The notes below the pieces were generated by a model. It was not told the DNA's origin, did not search any database, and saw only the letters and a program-made list of their open reading frames with translations. A stretch of DNA of 64,000 nucleotides from Actinomycetota bacterium (GTDB lineage Bacteria; Actinomycetota; Geothermincolia; Geothermincolales; RBG-13-55-18). The translations under genes were made by a program, and so were the position numbers. The stretch is taken from positions 1 through 64,000 of the forward strand of contig JBFLWJ010000004.1 in assembly GCA_040757835.1 (NCBI GenBank). The letters run 5' to 3'. Below, piece after piece: positions 52,822-60,580 of the stretch (its first letter is position 1; every line of letters starts with the position of its first letter).

Positions 52822-53384
52822 CGCCCTCCTCCTCTTCCGCAGCCACGTCCTCTGCCCATACCGCCCCCGCGGCCGCCGCCCATACCCATGCCTCCGCCCA
52901 TACCCATGCCTCCGCCCATGCCCATCATGCCCGGGCCCTGGAAGCTGGCTGGACCGGAGAAACCGCCTGTGCCCGTAGCTCCGGAAGCGCCTGTTCCCGG
53001 GCTGCCTGCCGGGCCGCTTCCGCTGCTCATGCCGGCATAGTCCTTGACCGTGGCAGAGGTGGTGTCGGAGAGGCCGCCCGCCTTGAGCGCCTGCAGCGCT
53101 TCCTCGATGGTGCCGAAGAAGCCCGTGTACACTTTTACCTGCCCTGATAGCACCTGCATGGCGTTGGGCCCGATGTTGCCGGTGACGACCGCTTCCACCC
53201 CTCTGTCCACCACGGACTGGGCGGTGCGGATGCCGGCCCCTCCTGCTGCCTCCCGGTTGCCGTTGGGCACCGCTTCCCAATCTTCCGTATCCGTGTCGTA
53301 GAAGATAAAGAACGCGCAGCGGCCGAAGCGTGGGTCCACGCTCCCTTTCAGGTCAGGCCCCGTCGATGATATCGCAACCTTCAT
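52815..53384 (-). CDS. NifX/NifB-type dinitrogenase-cofactor-family protein with Met/Gly-rich tail
   Basis: A 189-residue protein. Residues 1-120 are a NifX/NafY-like domain that in nitrogenase systems carries FeMo-cofactor precursors (MKVAISSTGPDLKGSVDPRF, VVTGNIGPNAMQVL, GTIEEALQALKAG). No nitrogenase genes are visible, and related orphans occur with MinD-Fe-S ATPases in many anaerobes. The tail after 125 is Gly/Ser/Met-rich, with repeated MGMGGG, and ends in GRGCGRGGGRW; it may bind metal. The tail is encoded by an 18-bp tandem repeat. Confidence 0.85.
   Translation of the reverse strand: MKVAISSTGPDLKGSVDPRFGRCAFFIFYDTDTEDWEAVPNGNREAAGGAGIRTAQSVVDRGVEAVVTGNIGPNAMQVLSGQVKVYTGFFGTIEEALQALKAGGLSDTTSATVKDYAGMSSGSGPAGSPGTGASGATGTGGFSGPASFQGPGMMGMGGGMGMGGGMGMGGGRGGGMGRGRGCGRGGGRW
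52879..52914. repeat. 18-bp tandem repeat in the NifX-like tail
   Basis: CCCATACCCATGCCTCCG occurs twice in tandem (52879-52896 and 52897-52914), followed by a partial copy. It encodes the MGMGGG units of the C-terminal tail. Copy number may vary between strains by slippage. Confidence 0.8.
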
Positions 53385-53387
53385 GTT

Positions 53388-53675
53388 CTATTCTCCCTCT
53401 TTCTCCAGCTTGCTGATGCGCTCGCGCAGCTGGACCAGCGTCTCCTCCATCCTCTCCGCCTGGGCCTTCAGCAGCTCGAGTTCCCCGCTTGCCGCGGGCC
53501 AGTTCTGCGGCGGCGTAAACCGGCCCGTCGCAGCCGGCCACCTGCCTGTCAGCATGTACTCCGCGCACGGTCCCAGGCCGCTGCTGCTCCGGCCCGCCCA
53601 GCCCGGGCTGTAACCCAGCCTCATCCAACCCGGCTGCCCGGTGAGGTTATACATGTTCCTGTGTCCGTATCCCAT
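53388..53675 (-). CDS. DUF5320 small protein
   Basis: A 95-residue DUF5320-type protein: Gly/Trp/Pro-rich N-terminal half (TGQPGWMRLGYSPGWAG) and a C-terminal coiled coil (LELLKAQAERMEETLVQLRE). Such proteins are regularly encoded beside NifX-like and MinD-type ATPases in anaerobes; their function is not known. Three bases separate its stop from the start of the NifX-like gene, so they share an operon. Confidence 0.8.
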   Translation of the reverse strand: MGYGHRNMYNLTGQPGWMRLGYSPGWAGRSSSGLGPCAEYMLTGRWPAATGRFTPPQNWPAASGELELLKAQAERMEETLVQLRERISKLEKEGE

Positions 53676-53723
53676 GGTCTTCTCTCCTTTCTGTTCGCTC
53701 GGTGCGCCTCACGGCACATTCCA

Positions 53724-53906
53724 TCAACCGCAATTCGCCCCCACCATGCGGGTACCGCACTTGGGGCAGCTCTTGGTAAAACAGGGGATGCCGCGCGTAT
53801 GCGGTTCGCTGTGCCCGCACTTCGGACAGCTGCATACCGTGCTTCCGGCGGTGCCGCGCCCTCCTACGGGCCTGCCGCCTCTCCGTCCTCTCCCGAATCC
53901 TGCCAT
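53724..53906 (-). CDS. Small double zinc-ribbon-type protein
   Basis: A 60-residue protein: basic Gly/Arg-rich start (AGFGRGRRGGRPVGGRG), then CSCPKCG and KSCPKCGTRM, two CxxC knuckles that make one zinc or iron site. ATG 53906 has AGGAGG eight bases upstream; a GTG at 53915 lies inside that site. It is the promoter-proximal gene of the leftward cluster to 51081. It may be a metal-binding or regulatory partner; no family function is known. Confidence 0.75.
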   Translation of the reverse strand: MAGFGRGRRGGRPVGGRGTAGSTVCSCPKCGHSEPHTRGIPCFTKSCPKCGTRMVGANCG

Positions 53907-53953
53907 CAGGCTCACCTCCTGGTTTTATGATGCGGCCTGCATGCCGTTTCTAT

Positions 53954-54077
53954 AACTAGGCATATGCCCATAAATATAATAAAATAATATTTAGCATATG
54001 TAAAGTAATGTCTTGGAGGCATTTTAAAAGAAGCTTGGAAACGATGTTTTAGTTACTAGACATATGCCATAAATAGG
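53954..54077. promoter_or_regulatory. Repeated CATATG operator-like sites in divergent promoter region
   Basis: ACTAGGCATATGCCCATAAA (from 53955) recurs as ACTAGACATATGCCATAAAT (from 54055), about 100 bases apart, with a third AGCATATG near 53993. GGCATATGCC is a perfect palindrome. The region separates the leftward zinc-ribbon/NifX/MinD cluster from the rightward NifX/Mrp/ferredoxin genes and is very AT-rich, so a shared regulator binding both promoters is likely. Confidence 0.55.
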
Positions 54078-54133
54078 TTATAATCAGCTTTGTGATAGTC
54101 TATCCGGCTGGGTTGAAGAATGGAGGCCGAAGG

Positions 54134-54268
54134 ATGCATATGCCGAGAAGGAAGACCCTGAGAAAAATGCACATATACTCGGGCCTTTTATCGGGCGCCA
54201 TCGGGATCTATCTGTGGCTGGAACCGAAATGGCGCAAATGGAGGAGAGGGGTCGTGGATAGAGCATGA
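54134..54268 (+). CDS. 44-residue small membrane-associated protein
   Basis: ATG 54134 follows GGAGG by seven bases and opens a 44-codon frame: a basic start (MPRRKTLRKM), one hydrophobic segment (IYSGLLSGAIGIYLWL) and a basic end (PKWRKWRRGVVDRA). The stop overlaps the next start as ATGA. The layout is that of a real small gene rather than chance. No family is recognised; it may be a one-helix membrane protein. Confidence 0.6.
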   Translation: MHMPRRKTLRKMHIYSGLLSGAIGIYLWLEPKWRKWRRGVVDRA

Positions 54269-54549
54269 CATCTCCCAAGGAGAACAAGGTAGCGGTGGCT
54301 TCTTTACAGCAGGAGCATAAGGTAGCGGTGGCGACGATCGACGGCAAGATCCTGGCATCGCATTTCGGTTCGGCGCCGTTGTTCGTGGTATTTACGGTCA
54401 AGAAAGGCAAGATCCTGGAGGAGGAGTTACGCGTAAACCGCGGGGACTGTACCAGGAACGCGGACGAGACCCAGGCGGGGGCCTGGCCGAGCGCGGCTAC
54501 AAGGTCGGGGTCATGGACGTGGATTTCCACGGACCCAGCATCCCGGTGA
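54265..54549 (+). pseudogene. NifX-like protein, C-terminal half deleted
   Basis: ATG 54265 overlaps the small upstream gene. The first 58 residues are a NifX-like start (KVAVATIDGKILASHFGSAP, then LFVVFTVKKGKILEEELR). After about residue 65 similarity stops and the frame runs into Mrp-coding DNA in the wrong frame (GAWPSAATRSGSWTW). The normal end of the NifX domain is therefore missing. The junction lies near 54470-54485. Confidence 0.65.
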
Positions 54550-55592
54550 TTTTCGGCCTGGTGGACGAAAGGGTGACCGGCGACGAGAAAGGCATCTTCC
54601 CCATAACCGTCGCCGGGAACCTGAAAGTCATCTCCATAGGGTTGTTCACGGACGAAAACGACAGCGCTGTCATCTGGAGAGGGCCTCTGAAGATGACCGC
54701 CATCAGGCAGTTCATGGAGGACATCTACTGGGGGGACCTGGATTACCTGGTGATAGACTCTCCTCCGGGTACGGGCGACGAGCCCTTAAGCGTCGCGCAG
54801 CTGATACCGGACGCCTGGGGGCTGATCGTGGCCACCCCGCAGGAACTGGCCATGGCGGACGTGCGCAAGTCCATCGTTTTCTGCCGCCGTATCGGCATGC
54901 GCATTCTGGGGGTAGTGGAGAACATGAGCGGCCTGGTCTGCCCTCACTGCGGAGAGAGCATCGATATCTTCGGCAAGGGTGGAGCTCGCTCCATGACCGA
55001 GAAGATGCAGGTGGAACTCCTGGCCTCCCTATCCCTGGACGGAGAATTCGCGTCGTGGGCGGACCGCGGCGGGGCAAAAAAAGGCCACTACCAGGATGTG
55101 CCGGGTGTTGCGGGGATCCTTGACGGTATGGTGGATAGGGTCGTGACCGTGACCTCTTCCGTGGACACGCGGGCGGGTTCCGGGGGGAAGGCCGCTGGCG
55201 CACGGGAAGCTGACGGGGTACCCGGTGAAGCAGGAAGAAAGAAGGAGGAAGGAATGGAGGTCTATGCTGTTCCCACGCAGGACGGCGTTCTCTGCGCCCA
55301 CTTCGGCCGCTGTGAGAAATTCACGCTGGTGGAAGCGGGAGACGGGGGAGACCCGGCCGTGAAGGAAGTCTGCGAAGCCCCGCCCCATGAGCCCGGTCTG
55401 CTGCCGCGCTGGCTGGCGGACAAGGGCGTAAAGACGGTGATCGCCGGAGGAATGGGCGCCAGGGCCCAGGAGATATTCGCCGAGAGCGGCGTTAAGGTGG
55501 TCTGCGGCGCGCCTCCCCTGGGCCCGCTGCTGGTCGTGAAGCAATACGTGGACGGGACCCTCGAAGTAGGGGAGAACGCCTGCGACCACTGA
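54513..55592 (+). pseudogene. Mrp/ApbC-NifX fusion lacking its P-loop
   Basis: From ATG 54513 the protein (359 residues) starts in the middle of an Mrp/ApbC Fe-S carrier: MDVDFHGPSIPVIFGL, then IDSPPGTGDEPLSVAQLIPD and VENMSGLVCPHCGESIDIFG with the CxxC that binds the bridging cluster. A NifX-like domain is fused at the end (AVPTQDGVLCAHFGRCEKFT, VIAGGMGARAQEIF). In the same frame upstream, GGLAERGYKVGV is present, but the Walker A (GKGGVGKS) and everything before it is gone. Without a P-loop it cannot bind ATP normally, so the gene is probably inactive or a sequence/assembly deletion. Confidence 0.72.
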
Positions 55593-55622
55593 CACGATGA
55601 CCGGGCTGGAGGTGTGACCTAG

Positions 55623-56057
55623 ATGTATGCAGTCGACGAGGACTTGTGCACCGGTTGTGGTCTTTGCGTGGAGGAATGCCCGAGCGGCGCCATCAAGGCG
55701 CTGGGGCGGGCGGTGGAGATCTCTGAAGGTCTATGCACGGCCTGCGGCTCTTGCGCCGAGGTCTGCCCGCAAGACGCCATATACGAATACGAGGAGTTGC
55801 CCGTGCTGCAGGGGCAGAAACGTGAGGCCGTACGCGCCGGCGCCCCGCACTCGCCGCTGACCGCCGCGGAGAGGAGTGCGCCCCTGGCAAGACAACAGAA
55901 GATAGCCGCTGCGGCTGTCCTGCTACCAGTGCTGTCGAAGCTCCTCTTCAGGCTGGCGGGGCGCGTCTCGCTGCGCGGCGGCAACCGTTCCGCGAAGTTG
56001 CGGCAGCCTTCCTGCAGTGACGCCCGCGGCGGACACCGCTGGCACGGTGGGCGCTGA
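55623..56057 (+). CDS. 2x[4Fe-4S] ferredoxin-domain protein with extended tail
   Basis: A 144-residue protein. The first 60 residues are a bacterial ferredoxin with two motifs, CTGCGLCVEECP and CTACGSCAEVCP, ready for two low-potential [4Fe-4S] clusters. The rest is an Ala/Arg-rich tail with a short hydrophobic helix (IAAAAVLLPVLSKLLFRLAG) that may attach it to the membrane. It follows the damaged Mrp gene by about 30 bases and probably belongs to the same Fe-S-handling operon. GGAGGT precedes ATG 55623. Confidence 0.85.
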   Translation: MYAVDEDLCTGCGLCVEECPSGAIKALGRAVEISEGLCTACGSCAEVCPQDAIYEYEELPVLQGQKREAVRAGAPHSPLTAAERSAPLARQQKIAAAAVLLPVLSKLLFRLAGRVSLRGGNRSAKLRQPSCSDARGGHRWHGGR

Positions 56058-56117
56058 CCGGCCGCGGCTTGAAAACCGTTTCGAGATCAAGCGGGGACGT
56101 CACTGGAGGCGCCCTGC

Positions 56118-57662
56118 TTATTGCTCCCCCTCAACAACCGCGGCGCCGTCTTGCTGCCTTGGATAGGCGGCTTCCTCCGCCAGGACGGGTGCGCTCGCCA
56201 GCACGCACAGGGCGACCTCCCCGCTGCCGCCCACGAGATCGCTGACCGGCAGAGACAGATGTCCTTGCGCGGGAACGGCCACGGGCAACCGCTGAGATCG
56301 GGCCCCGCCGGTCATGACGCAGACCGTGCAGCCGGCGTCGGCGGTCCCCGGGTTGCAGAGGTACAGGCGTGTATCGAGCACCTGGCCGTTGACGCCACTG
56401 GAAAAGAACCATTCCGCGGCGGGCTGGTTCAGCCCCGCCGTGGTGCCCACCAGCGTCCAGCCCCGCCGGCCGTCTTGATACGTGGCCCTCTCGTACAGGA
56501 GAGGTCCGCTCGACAGCACCGACAAGGCCAGGTCCTGGCCAGCGCCGAACAGCTGGTTTAACCGCAGCGACACGGTGCTTCCCGGCGGGACGTTCACCAC
56601 CCTCTCCGTGGAGGCCGCCTGGCCCGCCAGGTTTCTGACGGTTGCAGCCGCCTCACCCGTCCCCCCGTTGGTCATACAGAGCCATGTCTCGAGACCCTCC
56701 GCCGTGTTCGCATGCGCGAAGTACCACTGTGTCGCGGGCTGATAGACGCGGGTGGCGCTGGCCCCTCCCCCGTAGTGCCTGCGGTAGATGTCCTCGTAGA
56801 CCAGGCGCGAAGCCTCCCGGTGCACGCTGTCCGAGCCGCCCTTCGAGAGCACGCAGAGCACGTAGGTGAGGTCGTCCAGGAAAACGATGGCGGCGTCGTT
56901 CAAGGTGCCCTGGTAGTCGCCGGTCTTGTTGCCCACCTCCACTCCCGCGGGTAGCCCGGCCGGTATGCGGCCCTTCGTGGTGCTCTCCTTGAGGAAGGCT
57001 ACTACCTCCTGTCCCAGGGGGTCGGTCGCGGCGAATTGCAGCACGCGCATGAGCAGGATGCCCATCTCGCGGGCGGTGGTGGAGTTGATATTATAGGTCC
57101 CGGCCACGGGGCAGCCGATAGAGGCGGCGTAGTCGCGGAAGGTGCGGTATCCGTAGGTGCGCTTCAGCATCCTCGCAGCCACGTTGTCGCTGTTGACGAT
57201 GGCGTACCTGCAGAGGTCGCGCGTGGTGAAGGCGGTGCCCACGGGCGCGCTCTGGATCACCCCCTCCTCTCCCTCCAGGTCGCCGCCCTGCATGGCGATG
57301 GTGCGGCTCAGGTCCACCTCGCCCCGGGCGGCCTGCTCGTAGATGAACATGACCAGGAAGAGCTTGTAGCAACTGGCCGCGTAGAAGGTCTCGTTCTCCG
57401 CGTAGCCCGCCTGTTCCCCCGTCTCCAGCACGTTGAGGTAGATGCCGCAGCTGCCGTAGTTGTCCTCCGCCAGCTGCTGTAACTGCACCGCGATGGGAGG
57501 CGGGGCAGCCTCGCCGCCCGCCTGCGAATAGACTCCGAGGGTCCGGCTTCCAGGTTCGGCTACAGCGGCGGCAGGAAGGGCGGAGACAAGGAGATGAGCA
57601 ACCGGAAGCAGTAGGGAAAGAAACGTGAGTAGAAAAAGCCTGCGTCTAGACGTCACCATCAT
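56118..57662 (-). CDS. Secreted class A beta-lactamase-fold protein with C-terminal repeats
   Basis: A 514-residue exported protein. A signal peptide covers about residues 1-37. The beta-lactamase fold has Ser97-x-x-Lys100 (SCYK), Ser158-Asp159-Asn160 and Lys246-Thr-Gly. The glutamate of the omega loop used for lactam hydrolysis is not evident, so it may be a peptidase- or binding-type relative rather than a resistance enzyme. The last 200 residues hold two similar modules starting TQWYFAHANTAEGLETWLCM and AEWFFSSGVNGQVLDTRLYL, like DUF5719-type repeats in deep-branching Actinobacteria. It is not in an operon. Confidence 0.82.
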   Translation of the reverse strand: MMVTSRRRLFLLTFLSLLLPVAHLLVSALPAAAVAEPGSRTLGVYSQAGGEAAPPPIAVQLQQLAEDNYGSCGIYLNVLETGEQAGYAENETFYAASCYKLFLVMFIYEQAARGEVDLSRTIAMQGGDLEGEEGVIQSAPVGTAFTTRDLCRYAIVNSDNVAARMLKRTYGYRTFRDYAASIGCPVAGTYNINSTTAREMGILLMRVLQFAATDPLGQEVVAFLKESTTKGRIPAGLPAGVEVGNKTGDYQGTLNDAAIVFLDDLTYVLCVLSKGGSDSVHREASRLVYEDIYRRHYGGGASATRVYQPATQWYFAHANTAEGLETWLCMTNGGTGEAAATVRNLAGQAASTERVVNVPPGSTVSLRLNQLFGAGQDLALSVLSSGPLLYERATYQDGRRGWTLVGTTAGLNQPAAEWFFSSGVNGQVLDTRLYLCNPGTADAGCTVCVMTGGARSQRLPVAVPAQGHLSLPVSDLVGGSGEVALCVLASAPVLAEEAAYPRQQDGAAVVEGEQ

Positions 57663-57814
57663 GCCCCTTATCAGATCCGGTGTCCGCGATCATGGAAGAA
57701 AAACTCAGAGAACGTATTCCCATCGGACCTCCCGATGCGCGAGATCGTTACGTGGACTTCGTGTATCCCTGATCTAGCTTACCACCTTGCGCACTCGGGA
57801 AAGAGGATGGCTTG

Positions 57815-57864
57815 TTGACAATGGCGATGGTACGAGTTTAAATATAAACCGACGGTCGGTTTAT
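57815..57864 (+). promoter_or_regulatory. Promoter with TetR operator directly after the -10
   Basis: TTGACA (57815-57820), a 17-base spacer and TTAAAT (57838-57843) form a promoter. The next 21 bases (57844-57864) are a perfect palindrome with half-sites AAACCGAC/GTCGGTTT. It lies 55 bases before the TetR gene at 57920, so autorepression of the TetR-ABC operon is expected. Confidence 0.8.
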
Positions 57865-57919
57865 TAATAGGAAGGATAGCCGGCCTGAGAAACAATGCAC
57901 GGTAACGGGAGGTCGTCAC

Positions 57920-58639
57920 ATGGCGAGACCCAGGAAGGTGGAGGCCAGAGAGGATACCAGGGGAGAACTGGTGGATGCAGCCTGGCGTCTCTTTTCCACG
58001 GCGGGATACGATGCCACGCCTGTAGAAGCCATCCTGGACGCCGTAGGCCTTTCCAAGGGGGCTTTCTATTACTATTTCAGCGGCAAGGAAGATATCCTGG
58101 ATGAGGTGGTAGGCCGCATGGTCGACGAGATGGCTTTAAAGATCGAGGGCATACCGCGCACGAAAGATATCTCCCCCCTTGAGAAGATGAACCGCTTCAT
58201 GGAGGCGATCAGCGGATGGAAGCTGGCACACATGGATATCCTCAGCGAGGCGGTGAAGGTCATCTACCGCGACGAGAACGCCATTATCCGCCAAAAGATG
58301 AACAGGAAAGCGGTGCAGGGATTCACGCCTGCACTGGCGGAGATAATCTCACAGGGCATGGAGGAAGGCGCCTTCGACGTGGAGCGCCCGGAGGATACCG
58401 CCGAGATGATCCTGCTCCTCTCCAATGCCATGGCCGAGCGGCAGGCCGCCGATATCGCCAGGCTGGAAGACGAACCCGAGAGCATGCAAAGCATCCTGCA
58501 CAGGGCCCGGCTATACCTGGGGACCGTAGAGAAGATCCTGGGGTCGCCCCGGGGCACGATATATCCCCTTGACGACAAGAGGGTCGAAGAAGTGAAACGG
58601 GCCTTGAAGAAAGGAAGGGTGAATGAGAATGGCGCCTGA
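57920..58639 (+). CDS. TetR-family repressor of an ABC-2 exporter operon
   Basis: A 239-residue TetR protein. The DNA-binding part spans about residues 8-60, with helix-turn-helix PVEAILDAVGLSKGAFYYYF; the rest is a ligand-binding helical domain. The ATPase gene overlaps its 3' end. A strong palindrome with AAACCGAC half-sites covers its promoter start. By analogy with other TetR-exporter operons it should be released by the exported compound. The C-terminus is basic (VKRALKKGRV). Confidence 0.9.
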   Translation: MARPRKVEAREDTRGELVDAAWRLFSTAGYDATPVEAILDAVGLSKGAFYYYFSGKEDILDEVVGRMVDEMALKIEGIPRTKDISPLEKMNRFMEAISGWKLAHMDILSEAVKVIYRDENAIIRQKMNRKAVQGFTPALAEIISQGMEEGAFDVERPEDTAEMILLLSNAMAERQAADIARLEDEPESMQSILHRARLYLGTVEKILGSPRGTIYPLDDKRVEEVKRALKKGRVNENGA

Positions 58640-59492
58640 GACGACACTCGCAGCCGAGAACATAGCATACGCCTACGGTGATATAACGGCGGTCGACCAC
58701 ATCTCCTTTCAAATAGACCGGGGAGAAGTATTGGGATTCCTCGGCCCCAACGGTGCCGGCAAGACCACTACCTTGAAGATGCTCATCGGGCTGCTGTCGC
58801 CTCAGGAAGGGAGCATCACCATCCTCGGCGAGGACATGGTGAGAAACAGGGAGAAGATCCAGGCGCAGATCGGCGTATGCTTCGAGGAAAAAAGCCTTTA
58901 CGAGGATATGTCGGCGGCTTCCAACCTCAAGTTCTTTGCCTCGCTCTTCGGGATAAAAGACCTCGATACGGCAGGATTGCTGGAAAGGGTGGGACTGCCG
59001 GAGGACCGTAAAGACAGAGTGTCAAATTATTCCAAAGGGATGAAGCAGAGGCTCATGGTCGCGAGGGCCCTGGTCAACCGGCCGCAGGTACTCTTCCTGG
59101 ACGAGCCGACCGACGGTCTCGACCCGGTTTCGTCCGAGGCTATCCGCACGGTGGTCATGGAGGAGAAGGCCAGAGGGGTCACGGTATTCCTCACCACCCA
59201 CGACATGATGGAGGCGGACAAGCTCTCCGACCACGTCGCCTTTATCAATGAAGGAGAGATCGCCGCTCTCGATACTCCAGAGAACCTCAAACACGAGTAC
59301 GGAAAGAGGGTCCTGAAGATACGCTATCACCTGGAGGGAGAGCTCCGCGAGGAAGAACTACCCCTCGAAGAGGAGGAAACGGGCCGGCGCACCCAGGAGA
59401 TACTGGGAAGCTTCGATGTCCTGGACATGCATACCGAGGAAGCCACCCTGGAGGACATCTTCATCCAGCTGACGGGAAAGAAGCTGAAGTGA
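58623..59492 (+). CDS. ABC exporter ATPase (ABC-2 / CcmA-NatA type)
   Basis: A 289-residue ATPase with Walker A GPNGAGKTTTLK near residue 41, the ABC signature variant YSKGMKQRLMVARALV, Walker B VLFLDEPTDGLDP and the switch histidine in TTHDMMEAD. The C-terminal 80 residues are the acidic extension common to drug/Na+ exporter ATPases. It overlaps the TetR gene by 17 bases and the first permease by four. With the two ABC-2 permeases it forms a heteromeric exporter; the cargo may be a drug, lipid or ion. Confidence 0.92.
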   Translation: MRMAPETTLAAENIAYAYGDITAVDHISFQIDRGEVLGFLGPNGAGKTTTLKMLIGLLSPQEGSITILGEDMVRNREKIQAQIGVCFEEKSLYEDMSAASNLKFFASLFGIKDLDTAGLLERVGLPEDRKDRVSNYSKGMKQRLMVARALVNRPQVLFLDEPTDGLDPVSSEAIRTVVMEEKARGVTVFLTTHDMMEADKLSDHVAFINEGEIAALDTPENLKHEYGKRVLKIRYHLEGELREEELPLEEEETGRRTQEILGSFDVLDMHTEEATLEDIFIQLTGKKLK

Positions 59493-60580
59493 ACCGCGTC
59501 TTTGCCATCGTCAGGAAAGACCTGGCGCAGATCCTGCGCAACCGCTTCGTCATGGTCATCTCGGTACTGTTCATCGTCATCTACGCATTGATGTATTATC
59601 TCCTGCCCTCGCAAGTGGACGAGGTGTTCAAGATGGGTTTCTGCCTCGAGATCAGCGAGGAAGCCGCCGCGGAGTTCGGCCTGGAAGGGGGAACGGAAGA
59701 GATCGCGGCAAGGCTGAGCGAGGCGGGGAAGCAGGAGGCGGAGGGAGGGCTGGAGCTGGTCTGGGCGGACTCGCCGGAGGACCTCCAGAGGATGGTGGAG
59801 GAGGAGGAAGTCAGCGCCGGCCTGTCGCTGGTCGTTTCGGGGCGGGAACCCGAGCTGGTCCTCTACGTCTCGTCCGAGACCCCGGAGGAGGTCACCCAGG
59901 CGGGTGAAGCCATCGGAGCGGAGATAGGCTACGCCCTTATCGGGTACCGACTTCCGGCCGAGTTCGAAGCGACGGTGATAGGCCCGGACATGGCGGGCCG
60001 GCAGATCCCGATGAAAGACAGGTTGCGGGTCATCCTGCTCACCTTCGTGTTTCTCCTCGAGTTGTTCAGCCTGGGAAACCTGCTCATGGAGGAGGTCCAG
60101 AGAAAAACGGCCGTGGCCCTTCTGGTCACTCCCGTGACCCTGCGGGATTTCGTGTCGGCAAAGGCGATCACGGGCATCTTGAATACCTTCTTCCTGGGGT
60201 TCCTGATGGCATTGCTCCTGGGGGCGATCTCGGTGGATACCTGGCTGGCTATCATCGTCCTCCTGTTTCTCGGTGCCGCCATGATGGTAGGCATAGCATT
60301 TATCGTTGGCTCATTGAGCAGGGACTTCATCTCCATGACCATGATATCCCTGATCCCCTTCGTGGTATTGATAATACCGGGCTTCCTGGTGATATTCCCC
60401 GGCTTCTATTCGCCCATCATGAAAGCGATACCCACCTACTGGTTGATCGAGCCGCTAGACGGTATCCTGAATTATGGGATGAGATTGTCCGACTACACCA
60501 CGTCCCTCATCTACCTCGTCCTCTTCACCGCAGGTTTCTTCATGCTGGGGTTCGTCATCCTGAGGAGGAGGCTGGCATGA
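59489..60580 (+). CDS. ABC-2 type permease, first subunit
   Basis: A 363-residue exporter subunit of the NatB/YhaP (ABC2_membrane_3) type: one N-terminal membrane helix, a 150-residue extracytoplasmic domain rich in Glu, and five C-terminal helices starting LRVILLTFVFLLELFSLGNL. LLVTPVTLRDFVSAKAITGI matches the coupling-helix segment of this family. GTG 59489 overlaps the ATPase gene, and the end overlaps the next permease by four bases. Confidence 0.88.
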   Translation: MNRVFAIVRKDLAQILRNRFVMVISVLFIVIYALMYYLLPSQVDEVFKMGFCLEISEEAAAEFGLEGGTEEIAARLSEAGKQEAEGGLELVWADSPEDLQRMVEEEEVSAGLSLVVSGREPELVLYVSSETPEEVTQAGEAIGAEIGYALIGYRLPAEFEATVIGPDMAGRQIPMKDRLRVILLTFVFLLELFSLGNLLMEEVQRKTAVALLVTPVTLRDFVSAKAITGILNTFFLGFLMALLLGAISVDTWLAIIVLLFLGAAMMVGIAFIVGSLSRDFISMTMISLIPFVVLIIPGFLVIFPGFYSPIMKAIPTYWLIEPLDGILNYGMRLSDYTTSLIYLVLFTAGFFMLGFVILRRRLA

